Assembly (NCBI RefSeq): GCF_947491715.1 | Contig: NZ_CANLKR010000039.1 | Span: 1 to 47,727, forward strand | DNA: 47,727 bases | Direction: 5' to 3' | From: an uncultured Shewanella sp. | GTDB taxonomy: Bacteria > Pseudomonadota > Gammaproteobacteria > Enterobacterales > Shewanellaceae | Part shown: in pieces, positions 1 through 11,600 of the stretch | Layout: every line of letters begins with the position of its first letter | How positions within the stretch are numbered: the stretch's first letter is position 1 | The notes under the pieces: generated by a model | What the model was told of the DNA's origin: nothing | Database searches by the model: none | Seen by the model: the letters and a program-made list of their open reading frames with translations, nothing else | Program-made: the position numbers and the translations under genes

Positions 1-1
1 G

Positions 2-3000
2 CCAGAGCTTAATCCCGATGATTTAAGCGAGTGTCGCACGCTAGGTGAAATTGTCACTTATCTAAATAGCCAAAGTGATAATAGCCAAAGCCTAAACAGC
101 CACACTTTAAATAGCCAAAGCATTCAAACGGCTGACATTCAAACTTGCATGCTGAGCGTAGTGAGCGAGAAAACCGGTTACCCCGCAGAGATGCTCACCC
201 TTGAAATGGACATGGAAGCAGACTTAGGCATCGACTCCATTAAACGGGTGGAAATTCTCGCCTCTGTGCAAGACCAGCAGCCCGAACTGCCAGAGCTCAA
301 TCCCGATGATTTAAGCGAATGCCGCACTTTAGGCGAAATTGTCACTTATTTAAATCGCAGTTTTCACAACAATGCTCAAAAGAGTGCTCAAAGCAGCATT
401 GAAAATAATGCGCAAAATAGTACTCCAAGCCTGGCTCAAAACAGCAATAATGAAATTGATGCAATAAAAGCATCCTCAATAGGAGCAACTTTTTCTGCGA
501 ACACACAGCTCCCTCCTCATAATGAAGTAACGCTAAAAAAGCAACCAGCGGCAGCTAAACCTTCGACATCGGATCATACTGCCGCATACGGTAACAATCC
601 GTGTATTGTCATCATTGATGACGGTCATAATGCGGGCGTGCTCGCCGAAAAAGTGAAAAAAGAAGGATTAAATGCCGCAGTCATCACCTTGCCATCAGGT
701 TACTCTCAATCGCCTTTAAATGCTGCAGTAACCCATTTCCAAATACAAGCATTTGATGAAGCCAGTATCAAAAGCGTCATAAAACAGATGTTAAATAACG
801 TAGGCACGATTGCAGGCTATATCCACCTACACCCAAGTGCCCCCTCAAGTAAAGACTCAAATAAAGGCAATGCAGAGCAAGCATTGGATTTAAATGATGC
901 AAGCTTACAGCATATTCAACATGCGCTTTTATGGGCTAAATTACTGCAGCCTCACCTCGCTATTGAAGAAAGTCATGTGGAAAAAAACAGTCGAAATGAA
1001 TACAGCCATCGCCGAAGCTTCATCACTGTCAGTCGTATCGATGGCGGATTTGGCTACTTAAGTCCAACACACATACAAAGCGCCGAATTAAATCAAGGTG
1101 CATTAGCGGGTCTGACTAAAACCTTAAGTCATGAATGGCCTTTAACTGATTGTAAATCAATGGATATTTGTCCAGACTTAGACGCCAGTGCCTTAAGTAC
1201 CGCCATCATTAACGAAATGTTTAATCCAAATAAAGACGAAATTGAAATAGGGATCAATGCACAAGGACGATATCAACTTGTGCCAACCCAAGCCTTGGAA
1301 GACTCAAGCCAAGAAGCAGAGACTCACTTAAAGCAAGCTAGTAGCCATCAAAAAGTGGATCATACCGATAAAATTTTAGTCACAGGGGGGGCAAAAGGTG
1401 TCACTTTGGAATGTGCATTAACCTTGGCAAAGTCAACTCAAGCTCACTTTATTCTTGCAGGTCGCAGTGAACACTTAAGCCTTGAACAACGTCCTGAATG
1501 GGCAAAAAACAAAACCGCAAATGAGCTAAAAGCGGCAGCGGTTAACCATGAGATGTCACAAAATCGCACTCCCACACCTAAACATATTGAGCAGTTAATT
1601 TGGCCCATTCAAAGCAGCTTAATGATCGATGAAGCATTGGCAGCCTTTGAGAAAGTGGGTGCCAGTGCCGAATACTTAGCAATGGATATTAGCGATAAAG
1701 CATCGGTGAGATCCCACTTAGAAAACATGATCGCACTCACCGATATTACAGGCCTTATTCACGGCGCGGGAGTTCTCGCTGACAAGCACATCCAACATAA
1801 AACCCTCGATGAATTTAACCGTGTTTATAACACTAAAGTCACTGGATTACATTCACTGTTAGAGGTACTCGATGTAAGCAAACTTAAATTAGTTGCACTA
1901 TTTTCATCTGCCGCTGGGTTTTATGGTAATGCCGGACAAAGCGATTATGCAATGGCCAATGAAATTTTAAATAAAGCCGCATTGCAATTGCATCAATCTC
2001 ATCCGCATATGAAAGTCATGAGCTTTAATTGGGGCCCATGGGACGGCGGTATGGTCAACCCAGCCCTGAAGAAAATGTTTACCGAGCGTGGCGTTTACGT
2101 CATACCCATTGATGCGGGTACTCAGCTTTTTAATGACGTATTACTCAGTGACAACGTGACTCGTCCCCATGCCGTGCAGTTGCTTGTGGGCAGTTCAATG
2201 CAAGGAACCACTCACGAAGAAAATGAGACATCAATAAAAGTTGAGAGTACTGCTGCAAAAAAGCCTAGTGCGAGTGATGTGAGCCTATCGCAACACTCGC
2301 CTGCCTCTATGGCTTCAACTATAGCTTCAAGTATGGCTTCAAATAGGTTTAATACTGCTTCCATTTTTAATGGCAATGAAAAGCTGACTTTCACGCAAAT
2401 ATTGAACCTTGCTGACATCTCTTTTATTGAAGATCATTGTATTGCGGGCAAACCTGTTTTGCCCACAGTGTGTGCCATTCAATGGATGAAACAAGTCACT
2501 CTTAGCTTACTCAATCAAGATGCTGAAAGCATAAGGCTCGAAACAAATGTGCACATTGTGGTTAAAGATTATAAATTACTCAAAGGGGTTATTTTTGATG
2601 AGGGCAGCAAAACGCTGGAACTCACTTTAACTCCGAACAAGTCAGCAACGAGCGCCCATAATGAACTGATGGCCATCATCCATTGTGATGGACTCCCTCA
2701 ATATAGTGCACGTTTAAAAATACAAGCGTTATCGCCTTACCATGAAAACGACAGAGCGCCCAATGGAGCCATAAATACACTTGACTCTGATCTTAGCCAA
2801 TTTACCTCTATAACGGGTAATCGCTTATATCACAATGCCAGTTTGTTTCATGGACCTCGTTTTCAAGGCATTAAGCAAGTCACCTATTTTGATGATAATA
2901 CCTTAATCGCACAATGTATTTTACCTAGTGTGTTAAATGAAGAATGCGGTGTCTTTACGCCCAGTGTGCACCGAGGAGAGAGCCAGCCATTTGCAGAAGA

Positions 3001-3319
3001 CTGCTTGCTACAAGCCATGCTTGTCTGGGCAAGGCTAAAATATGATGCTGCCAGCCTCCCCTCCAGTATTGGCGAATTTATCACTTACTCACCATTAATG
3101 GCTAACGAAGTTGGCTCAATCCACCTTGAGGTCATTAAGAGTACTCAACGAACATTATTGGCCAATGTCGTGCTTTATCATCAAAATGGGCAAGTCAGTG
3201 CCATAATGCAATCAGCAAGAATTACCATAAGCAAAAATTTGAATGCCGCATTTAATGCCCATCCAAACACTGCACTGACAAACTTAAATCATGAGCCAAG
3301 CCATAATGTTAGCGTATAA
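2..3319 (+). CDS. pfaA: PUFA synthase subunit PfaA, 3' part (ACP-KR-DH)
   Basis: This is the C-terminal part of the large PUFA synthase subunit; the frame is open from base 2, so the N-terminal KS and AT domains lie outside the window. It opens in the tail of one acyl carrier protein repeat, crosses a Ser/Asn/Gln-rich linker, and then has one complete ACP with the LGIDSIK phosphopantetheine site (Ser codon 236-238). A ketoreductase follows, with a Rossmann TGGAKGVT motif near base 1380 and a Ser...Tyr catalytic region (LFSSAAGFYG...DYAMANE) near 1900-1960. A hot-dog dehydratase-like domain comes last (DHCIAGKPVLPT near 2440). The family carries growing chains on tandem ACPs while the KR reduces 3-keto groups. 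The stop lies inside pfaB, giving a 29-nt overlap. The family call is very secure; total ACP number cannot be seen. Confidence 0.96.
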   Translation, partial: PELNPDDLSECRTLGEIVTYLNSQSDNSQSLNSHTLNSQSIQTADIQTCMLSVVSEKTGYPAEMLTLEMDMEADLGIDSIKRVEILASVQDQQPELPELNPDDLSECRTLGEIVTYLNRSFHNNAQKSAQSSIENNAQNSTPSLAQNSNNEIDAIKASSIGATFSANTQLPPHNEVTLKKQPAAAKPSTSDHTAAYGNNPCIVIIDDGHNAGVLAEKVKKEGLNAAVITLPSGYSQSPLNAAVTHFQIQAFDEASIKSVIKQMLNNVGTIAGYIHLHPSAPSSKDSNKGNAEQALDLNDASLQHIQHALLWAKLLQPHLAIEESHVEKNSRNEYSHRRSFITVSRIDGGFGYLSPTHIQSAELNQGALAGLTKTLSHEWPLTDCKSMDICPDLDASALSTAIINEMFNPNKDEIEIGINAQGRYQLVPTQALEDSSQEAETHLKQASSHQKVDHTDKILVTGGAKGVTLECALTLAKSTQAHFILAGRSEHLSLEQRPEWAKNKTANELKAAAVNHEMSQNRTPTPKHIEQLIWPIQSSLMIDEALAAFEKVGASAEYLAMDISDKASVRSHLENMIALTDITGLIHGAGVLADKHIQHKTLDEFNRVYNTKVTGLHSLLEVLDVSKLKLVALFSSAAGFYGNAGQSDYAMANEILNKAALQLHQSHPHMKVMSFNWGPWDGGMVNPALKKMFTERGVYVIPIDAGTQLFNDVLLSDNVTRPHAVQLLVGSSMQGTTHEENETSIKVESTAAKKPSASDVSLSQHSPASMASTIASSMASNRFNTASIFNGNEKLTFTQILNLADISFIEDHCIAGKPVLPTVCAIQWMKQVTLSLLNQDAESIRLETNVHIVVKDYKLLKGVIFDEGSKTLELTLTPNKSATSAHNELMAIIHCDGLPQYSARLKIQALSPYHENDRAPNGAINTLDSDLSQFTSITGNRLYHNASLFHGPRFQGIKQVTYFDDNTLIAQCILPSVLNEECGVFTPSVHRGESQPFAEDCLLQAMLVWARLKYDAASLPSSIGEFITYSPLMANEVGSIHLEVIKSTQRTLLANVVLYHQNGQVSAIMQSARITISKNLNAAFNAHPNTALTNLNHEPSHNVSV

Positions 3320-5651
3320 CCCGCTTAATATGGCGAACGTTCAGGCACAAACGAATATGAGTGACATGCCACTGCGCATTGCGCTCTTCGTTGTCCCGAA
3401 TCTCCCCACTCTCAAACAAGCATTAGCTAAGATAAGCCTGTCCTATCTTAGCTTGCTTGAGGCTAAATTCACCATCACAGATCTTCCCCTCACAAGCTTT
3501 GAGGGGGATTTACAATTAGCCATAGAAAGGTTGAAAAATAATGAGTTAAGTGATGATATTACTCATCAATCTAAAAAAAATGTCTGTGTACAGATCCGCA
3601 ATACCACGCACCGCTTACTGATGATCCCAGCACTTCAGGCTGCAAAATTAAAATGGTCATCCCACGCCATATTATCCAGTGCGCAGTTTGCGTCATCAGC
3701 ACAAGCGCCACAAGAGATGCAAACACTCGCAATATTACAACATAACGCTCTATTACAAGCCAAAGTGATGCATCGCCAAACGGAGATAAAACACCACACT
3801 ATTTATACGCATAATGCAGAAAATAAATTTGCCAAGCTCATTGAGCTTATCAATCAAATGATGAGCCGCACTTACAAGAATAACAATCATGAGTCCTTTT
3901 GGTTTTCAGCGCCATTTAAAGGCCGCGTCACCACCCTTAACTTTCTGCCCTCTAAGAAACAGTCCAGCTCAAAAATATTTGAGCATACCTTAGACAGTGA
4001 ACGAACAACCAATGAGTCAATGTCGAGCATAGTGTTATTCCAAGGCAGCGATTTAGTTAATGCCAAACCTTTGCTACACAGTAGCAGACTGTTTTTTATT
4101 GTTACAGGGAACAATCTTGCTCAACTAAGGCAAACATTGGTTCAGCTTGAAACAAACATTCGCAGTAACAGCGATGATATTACACTGATGATGCAGCAAA
4201 ACTTGATAGACTTTACCCAAAGACAACAAGCAGCTCATAGCATTAAAAAAGCCATCATCGCGCCAAAAGAATTAACATTGACCTTAGTGATCCAAGCCAC
4301 CTCCTTGTTTGAGTTAGTCCAAGAAATAACAAGCATGCTATCAAGGTTGGCCAATCAATTAGACAGCCAAAAGCCCTATCATACCCCTGCTGGCAGTGTA
4401 TTTTTTCCGGCGCCTCAAGGAGAGCAAGGACTGACTTTTGTCTATCCTGGTGTGGGCACCGTTTATCCCAACATGTTCAATGAACTCTATGCCTATTTTC
4501 CTCAACTTTTTGCACAACTTGAACAAGAAGGGCATTTAAGTGCTATGTTACAAGCGGATAAAATTTATTCCGCCTATCAGAGCAATCAAATCGATGCCAC
4601 TAGCGATAAAAAAGAGGTCACTAGCAATAAAAAAAAGGTTCCCACAAAAACACTTAATCTCAATGACATGTCGTTAGCTGAGTTGGCGATTGCTGGAGTG
4701 GGAACAAGCTATTTATTCACTCAGTTACTCACCCGCACATTTAAGCTAACGCCTCGCTTTGCACTCGGTTACTCAATGGGTGAAGCCGCGATGTGGGCCA
4801 GTTTAGGCGTCTGGAAAACGCCTCATCAATTAATCGATAAAACCTTAAATGATCCCCTCTTTACCTCTATGGTTTCAGGGACATTAAACACTGTAAAACA
4901 AGCATGGCAACAAACAGAGCCCATTCATTGGAATAGTTTTCTAGTGAGAGCCAGTGTTGATGAAATTAACACTCTCTTACCTCAATATCCTCGTGTTTAC
5001 TTAGCCATTATTCAAGGAGATACTTGTATCATTTCAGGATGTGAAACCCAATGTACAGCCTTATTAAACGCATTAAATAAGCGAGGCATTGCCACCAATC
5101 GCGTTACGGCTATGCATACTCCCCCCGCCATGAATGTCCATAGCGATGTTGTCCATTTTTACCACCAAGACATCAAACAGGAAAATGATGCCTTGAGGAT
5201 AAAAACACAATTTATTGCCGCCGCCCAGCCACAGGCCTTTAGCTTTCAACAAAGCGACAATACCCTCGCCATTACTGCTAACAAGATTGCACACTCTTTA
5301 GCAGATAACTTTTGTCAGCCCTTAAACTTTCCAGCTTTGATTCAAAAAGCACAAAAAAAAGGGGCTAAGCTCTTTGTTGAAATCGGCGCAGATAGGCAAA
5401 ACACCACGCTAATCAATAAAATATTCAGCCAAAATATTGATGGACAGCAACAAGATCATGCCATGGCTATCAACACCAAAGGCGGTGATAGCATTAGCGA
5501 TTTACTCAAAGTATTAGCGCAACTTATCAGCCAAAACGTGCCACTGTCCTTGACCCCTTTATTAATGAGTTTTGAGCCAAATAACCACCCGATTTTTCCG
5601 CCGATGACGCACACCATATTTGACAAAGGAGAAGTCAATGTCTTCTCGTAA
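3291..5651 (+). CDS. pfaB: PUFA synthase subunit PfaB (acyltransferase)
   Basis: PfaB is the acyltransferase subunit of the PUFA synthase, thought to influence which product the complex makes or releases. The 786-residue protein has a weakly conserved N-terminal half. Its C-terminal half is an AT domain with the nucleophile-elbow motif GYSMGEAAMWAS (Ser near residue 494), preceded by a VYPGVGTVYPNM segment. The first ATG (3291) overlaps the end of pfaA by 29 nt; later in-frame ATGs exist near 3330 and 3357, so the exact start is uncertain. Its end overlaps the pfaC start by 14 nt, which suggests translational coupling. Gene order pfaA-B-C-D supports the call. Product specificity (EPA or DHA) cannot be read from this sequence by eye. 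Confidence 0.93.
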   Translation: MSQAIMLAYNPLNMANVQAQTNMSDMPLRIALFVVPNLPTLKQALAKISLSYLSLLEAKFTITDLPLTSFEGDLQLAIERLKNNELSDDITHQSKKNVCVQIRNTTHRLLMIPALQAAKLKWSSHAILSSAQFASSAQAPQEMQTLAILQHNALLQAKVMHRQTEIKHHTIYTHNAENKFAKLIELINQMMSRTYKNNNHESFWFSAPFKGRVTTLNFLPSKKQSSSKIFEHTLDSERTTNESMSSIVLFQGSDLVNAKPLLHSSRLFFIVTGNNLAQLRQTLVQLETNIRSNSDDITLMMQQNLIDFTQRQQAAHSIKKAIIAPKELTLTLVIQATSLFELVQEITSMLSRLANQLDSQKPYHTPAGSVFFPAPQGEQGLTFVYPGVGTVYPNMFNELYAYFPQLFAQLEQEGHLSAMLQADKIYSAYQSNQIDATSDKKEVTSNKKKVPTKTLNLNDMSLAELAIAGVGTSYLFTQLLTRTFKLTPRFALGYSMGEAAMWASLGVWKTPHQLIDKTLNDPLFTSMVSGTLNTVKQAWQQTEPIHWNSFLVRASVDEINTLLPQYPRVYLAIIQGDTCIISGCETQCTALLNALNKRGIATNRVTAMHTPPAMNVHSDVVHFYHQDIKQENDALRIKTQFIAAAQPQAFSFQQSDNTLAITANKIAHSLADNFCQPLNFPALIQKAQKKGAKLFVEIGADRQNTTLINKIFSQNIDGQQQDHAMAINTKGGDSISDLLKVLAQLISQNVPLSLTPLLMSFEPNNHPIFPPMTHTIFDKGEVNVFS

Positions 5652-8600
5652 GCCTCCAATAAAAAACAAAAATTCTATTGCTATAGTGGGATTAGCCGCA
5701 CTCTACCCCGATGCAAACTCTCCGCAAACGTTTTGGCAAAACCTAAAGCAAAAAAAAGATGCCAGAAGTCCGTTAACCGCTAAAAAACTAAACGCTGAAA
5801 TCAGTGATTATCAAGGTCAACAGGGGCAGTCCGATCGCTTCTATTGTGATAAAGGCGGCTATATTCAGGATTTCCATTTTGATCCTTCAGGTTACCATGT
5901 TGCGGCCAAAGAATTAGTTCATCTCGATGATAGTTTAAAGTGGGCCTTACACACTTGTTCAAATGCGTTAAAGGATGCCAATATCGCCTTAAATGAAAGC
6001 GTATTAGCAAGAACGGGGATCATCATGGGCACCTTGTCTTTCCCGACTCAAAAGTCCAATCATCAATTTTTGCCCCTATATCACAGCGTGGTCGAAAAAG
6101 CGTTACAAGCAACCCTATTCACCGACCAAAGCCAAGCCGTTGACTTCACCTTGACGCCTTTTTCCTTAAGCGAAGATCCCGTCAATCAACCACAGATAAA
6201 TAAGGCTCAGCAACCGACTCACCTCAAAGGACAAGATGGCAATATTGCCCACAATGCCTCTAACATTATTAGTGAGGCTCTGTCACTCAAAGGCCCACAA
6301 TTAAGCCTAGATGCAGCCTGTGCTAGCTCAGTGTATTCCTTAAAACTGGCGTGTGATTATTTACATACCCACAAGGCTGATATGATGTTGGCGGGTGCCG
6401 TTTCTGGCACGGACCCTTTCTTTATCAATATGGGCTTTTCGATTTTTCATGCTTATCCTGAGCATGGAGCGCCAAAAAATGAAATTTCAGCGCCTTTCGA
6501 TACCAAAAGCCAAGGCTTGTTTGCCGGAGAAGGCGCAGGTGTCTTAGTTCTTAAAAGACTCGATGATGCGATCAGAGATGAGGATCACATCTACGCACTC
6601 ATCGACAGCATAGGCTTATCCAATGATGGTAAAGGAAAATTTGTTCTAAGCCCTAACAGCAAAGGACAAGTCAATGCCTTTGAGCGTGCCTACAGCGCCA
6701 GCAGTATTAGCCCTTCACAAGTTGAAGTCATTGAGTGCCACGCCACAGGGACCCCCTTAGGTGACAAAGTGGAACTGACCTCCATGGAAGACTTTTTCAT
6801 CGACAAACTCGATGGCAGCGCCGCGCCGCTTATTGGCTCTGCAAAATCCAACTTAGGTCACTTATTAACCGCAGCGGGAATGCCTGGGATCATGAAAATG
6901 ATCTTCGCGATGAAAACAGGAAACTTGCCGCCCAGTATTAATATTGAATCAACCATTCAATCACCAAAAGGCTTATTTGGTCAGCACAATATCCCCACTC
7001 AAGTAACCCCATGGCCGAGTAAGCAAGTCCCTGCCATGCATCAACGTCATGCAGGCGTGTCTGTTTTTGGTTTTGGTGGCTGCAACGCTCATCTGATCTT
7101 AAACAGTTATAAAGAAACGAATGACGTTTTAAAAAACCATCAGTCAACAGACAAGCAGCAAACCACCAGCACAGCATCCACTTATCAAGCATTAGCCATT
7201 ACAGGAATAGCGGCGCATTTTGGGCCACTAAACGACATTCATAGATTCAATCAAGCCATTGAACAAGATCAACATGCTTTTATTACGTTACCCGAACAAC
7301 GCTGGAAAGGTATCGATAAACATCCAGATATTTTACAGCAATTTGGCTTATCATCAGCGCCTAAAGGGGCCTATATTGGTCAGTTTGATCTGGATTTTTT
7401 GCGCTTTAAACTGCCACCAAATGACGATGACAGGCTGATCCCTCAACAATTACTCTTAATGAAAGTCGCCGATGAAGCCATCATTGATGCCAACTTAACA
7501 GCGGGACAAAATGTCGCTGTGCTGGTGGCCATGGAGACCGAACTTGAACTGCACCAATTTCGCGGTCGCGTTAATTTACACAGTCAACTTGCTCAAAGTC
7601 TTGAAGCCCATGGAATAACGTTAACAAAAGATGAATACCAAACATTAGAATCCATCACGATGGACAGTGTACTTGATGCGGCAAAACTCAATCAGTACAC
7701 GAGTTTTATTGGTAATATCATGGCGTCACGCATTGCTGCACTTTGGGATTTTAACGGCCCAGCGTTTACTATTTCAGCGGCAGAACAATCGGTTAATCGC
7801 TGTATTGATGTGGCTCAAAACCTCATGGCGGTGGATCACATTGACTGTCCACTCAAGCACGATCCCCTGCAAGCTGTCGTCATCGCTGCGGTAGACTTAT
7901 CTGGTAGCATTGAGCAAGTCATGATCAAAAGCCGCGTACAAAAAGTGGCACAAAATCCCAATGGCGCCCCCTCAATATCCAATAAAGAATGGGCTATCGG
8001 AGAAGGGGCTGGGGCCATAGTGCTTAGGCCGCAAAACGCCATGTCAAATAACCTTGACAGTTATGGCTCCATTGACAACATCAGCTTTAATGTTCAACCA
8101 AACACACGCTCATTACGCAACATCGATTTATTAGAAACCAATATCGCCCCCAGCTTAAACCCCACAGCGCTTATCGAGGCAGCTCATCAACTGGGTACAT
8201 GCTACCCACAGGCTGAACAAACTCAGGCGAGTCATCGAATGGGTCACAGCTTTGCAGCATCAGGCATGGGGAGTTTACTCCACGCGCTGTTAACGCTAAA
8301 TAAACACAATAGGTTAATTAAGGGGCCGTTGAGGGAAAAAACCGCACTCATTGCAACCTTTATGGATAAGCAAAGCTCACAAATACTGTTAAAGCAAAAT
8401 GAAGCACAGCAAACAGCATTAATGCAAAAGCTAACGCACCACAAAAAAACAACAACTTCAACATCAAGGCTCTCTCCTTCAAACAAGCCCACAATGCAAG
8501 TCATTAAACAGGTGATTTTAGGCGGTCGAGACATCTACCAACATATTGCCACTGTACCACCGTCTCTTAAAGAAAGTATTAAAAACAGTATTAATAATAG

Positions 8601-11600
8601 AACCCAAAAGAATATTCAGCCTAGAGTCACTGATGCCATAACCCATGTTACGCAGTCAACGACCACCACATCGATACTCGACAATTCGCAGCCAAACACC
8701 ATGAAAAAAACCTCAACACCCGCTCCGCCGAACCCTATTCAACAACAGCAAGAAAAGCGAGGATCGCATTTAACCCAACTGCAAGCCAATCAAACACTGA
8801 CTCAACAAGCCCACAGTGCCTTTTTAGAAAGTCGCAGCGCAGGACTGAAAGTGGCTGACGCTTTATTAAGATCCCAATTAACTGCACAATCAAAAGCAGT
8901 ACAATCAAACACGGCACAAGCCAATATTCAACATACTAAGCCTTCAACAACTGTTCCTCCAACAGCTGTGCCCCCAACAACTGCAACTGCCCTCTCAAAC
9001 GCTGACATGGCCAATGTTGAGATAGCAAGCACTGACAGAGTGAACACTGAAACAGTGAACTATGTGCCGCCAGTGCCCGAGCCCAAACCTTGTATTTGGG
9101 ACTACCATGACTTAGTGGAGTATGCAGAAGGTGACATTGCTAACGTCTTTGGGCCTGAGTACGCCGTAATCGATCAATATTCACGTCGAGTCCGCCTTCC
9201 CACAACGGATTATTTATTGGTCTCTCGCGTCACTAAAATTGATGCCAAAATCAATCAATATCGTCCATCGACCATGACCACTGAATACGATATTCCAAAG
9301 AATGCGCCCTATTTAGTCGACGGACAGATCCCATGGGCCGTTGCGGTAGAATCGGGCCAATGTGATTTGATGTTAATCAGCTATTTAGGGATTGATTTTG
9401 AAAATAAAGGTGAACGTGTCTACCGTTTACTCGACTGTACACTGACCTTTTTAGGGGACTTACCTCGCGGAGGTGACACTTTAAGGTACGACATCAGCAT
9501 TAATCACTTTGCTCGCAATGGTGAAACTTTATTATTCTTTTTCTCTTATCGCTGTTATGTCAATGACACACTTATTTTAAAAATGGATAACGGTTGTGCC
9601 GGCTTTTTTACCGATGCAGAGCTCAGTGAGGGTAAAGGAGTGATCCGCACCGATGCGGAATTAAAAGCCAGACTAAACGCATTCAATGGCCCCAAGCAGC
9701 ATTTTCTCCCTTTACTGGATTGCCCACAAACTCAATTTGACCATCAAGCCATTCGTCACTTATTATCCGCCAATTTAGAAGGCTGTTTTGGGCATCATTA
9801 CGCTCAAGAAAAGCAACAGAAATCATTATGCTTTGCGTCCGAGAAATTCTTAATGATCGAAACCGTTAGCCATGTTGATCATAAAGGGGGCGCTTGGGGA
9901 TTAGGCGTTCTGGAGGGTCAAAAACAATTAGCCCCCGAACATTGGTATTTTCCCTGCCATTTTAAGGACGATCCCGTCATGGCAGGCTCGTTAATGGCTG
10001 AAGGCTGTGGTCAATTACTGCAGTTTTATATGTTATATCTTGGCATGCACACACACACTAAAAATGGCCGTTTTCAGCCATTAGAAAATGCCGCTCAGCA
10101 AGTGCGTTGCCGAGGCCAAGTCTTACCTCAGACGGCTATATTAACCTATAAAATGGAAGTCACTGAAATAGGTTTGAGCCCGTACCCCTACGCCAAGGCG
10201 AATATCGACATTCTGCTCGACGGTAAAGTGGTCGTGGACTTTCAACATTTAGGCGTCATGATAAAAGAAGAAAGTGAGTGCACACTTTACGGTAAAGGCA
10301 CGCCAGAAGAACACACTTTGGCTGGTAGACTTCCACAAGAGAGTACACCAAAAACCAATCCTAATGCACCTTTGATGCAAAAAATACCCAACATGGATGC
10401 CAGTCTTAATAAAGGTGTGCGCCCCTTAATTCATACTCCTGCACCGATAATAAAAGACTACCCTAATCGACAACCCGATACCCTCCCCTTTACGCCATTT
10501 CATTTATTTGAATTTGCCACAGGTGACATCGAGCAATGTTTCGGTCCTGATTTTGCTATTTATCGCGGCCTTATTCCGCCACGAACGCCCTGCGGTGACT
10601 TACAGCTCACCACACGCGTTATAGACATCAAAGGGACTCGAGGCGAATTGAATAAACCCGCCTCCTGTATTGCCGAATACGAGGTACCTGATGACGCATG
10701 GTACTTTAGTCAAAATAACCATCAAGCCAACATGCCCTATGCTATTTTGATGGAAATTGCACTGCAGCCTAACGGATTTATTTCAGGTTATATGGGCACC
10801 ACTTTAGGTTTTCCAGGAGAAGAACTCTTTTTTAGAAATTTAGATGGAAAAGGCCAACTGCTAAGAGAGGTCGATTTAAGAGACAAAACCATCGTTAATG
10901 ATTCTCGGTTACTTTCAACGGTTATCGCCGGCAGTAATATCATTCAAAGTTTTACTTTTGAACTCAGTTGCGACAATCAAGCCTTTTATGTGGGCGAAGC
11001 GGTCTTTGGCTACTTTAAAGCCTCGGCGCTCAAAGATCAGCTTGGACTGGATAAAGGGCAAACCACTCAACCTTGGCATATTGTCAATGAGGTAAAGGCC
11101 GATCACCACATTGATTTACAGGGCGCAGCTGTAAAGCCTAACCCCTATTTTATTGCGCCTAAAAATCAGCCTCACTATAAACTCGCTGGTGGACAACTTA
11201 ATTTTATCGACAAAGTCGACATCGTTGAAAAGGGAGGGAGCCATGGCTTAGGCTACTTATTTGCCCAGCGCACCATCAATCCCAGTGATTGGTTTTTCCA
11301 ATTTCATTTTCATCAAGATCCCGTTATGCCCGGCTCATTAGGGGTACAAGCGATTATCGAACTGATGCAAACCTATGCGATTAATCAAGGCTTAGGCAAA
11401 ACCTTTACCAATCCAAAATTTGAACAAATACTCTCCAAGATTCAATGGAAGTATCGCGGACAAATTAATCCATTGAATAAACAAATGTCTCTTGATGTTC
11501 ACATTACCGCTATTGAAAAAACAGCAAGCCAAATTACCATTATAGGCAATGCCAATCTCAGTAAAGATGGACTGCGCATTTATGAAGTCACCGACATTGC

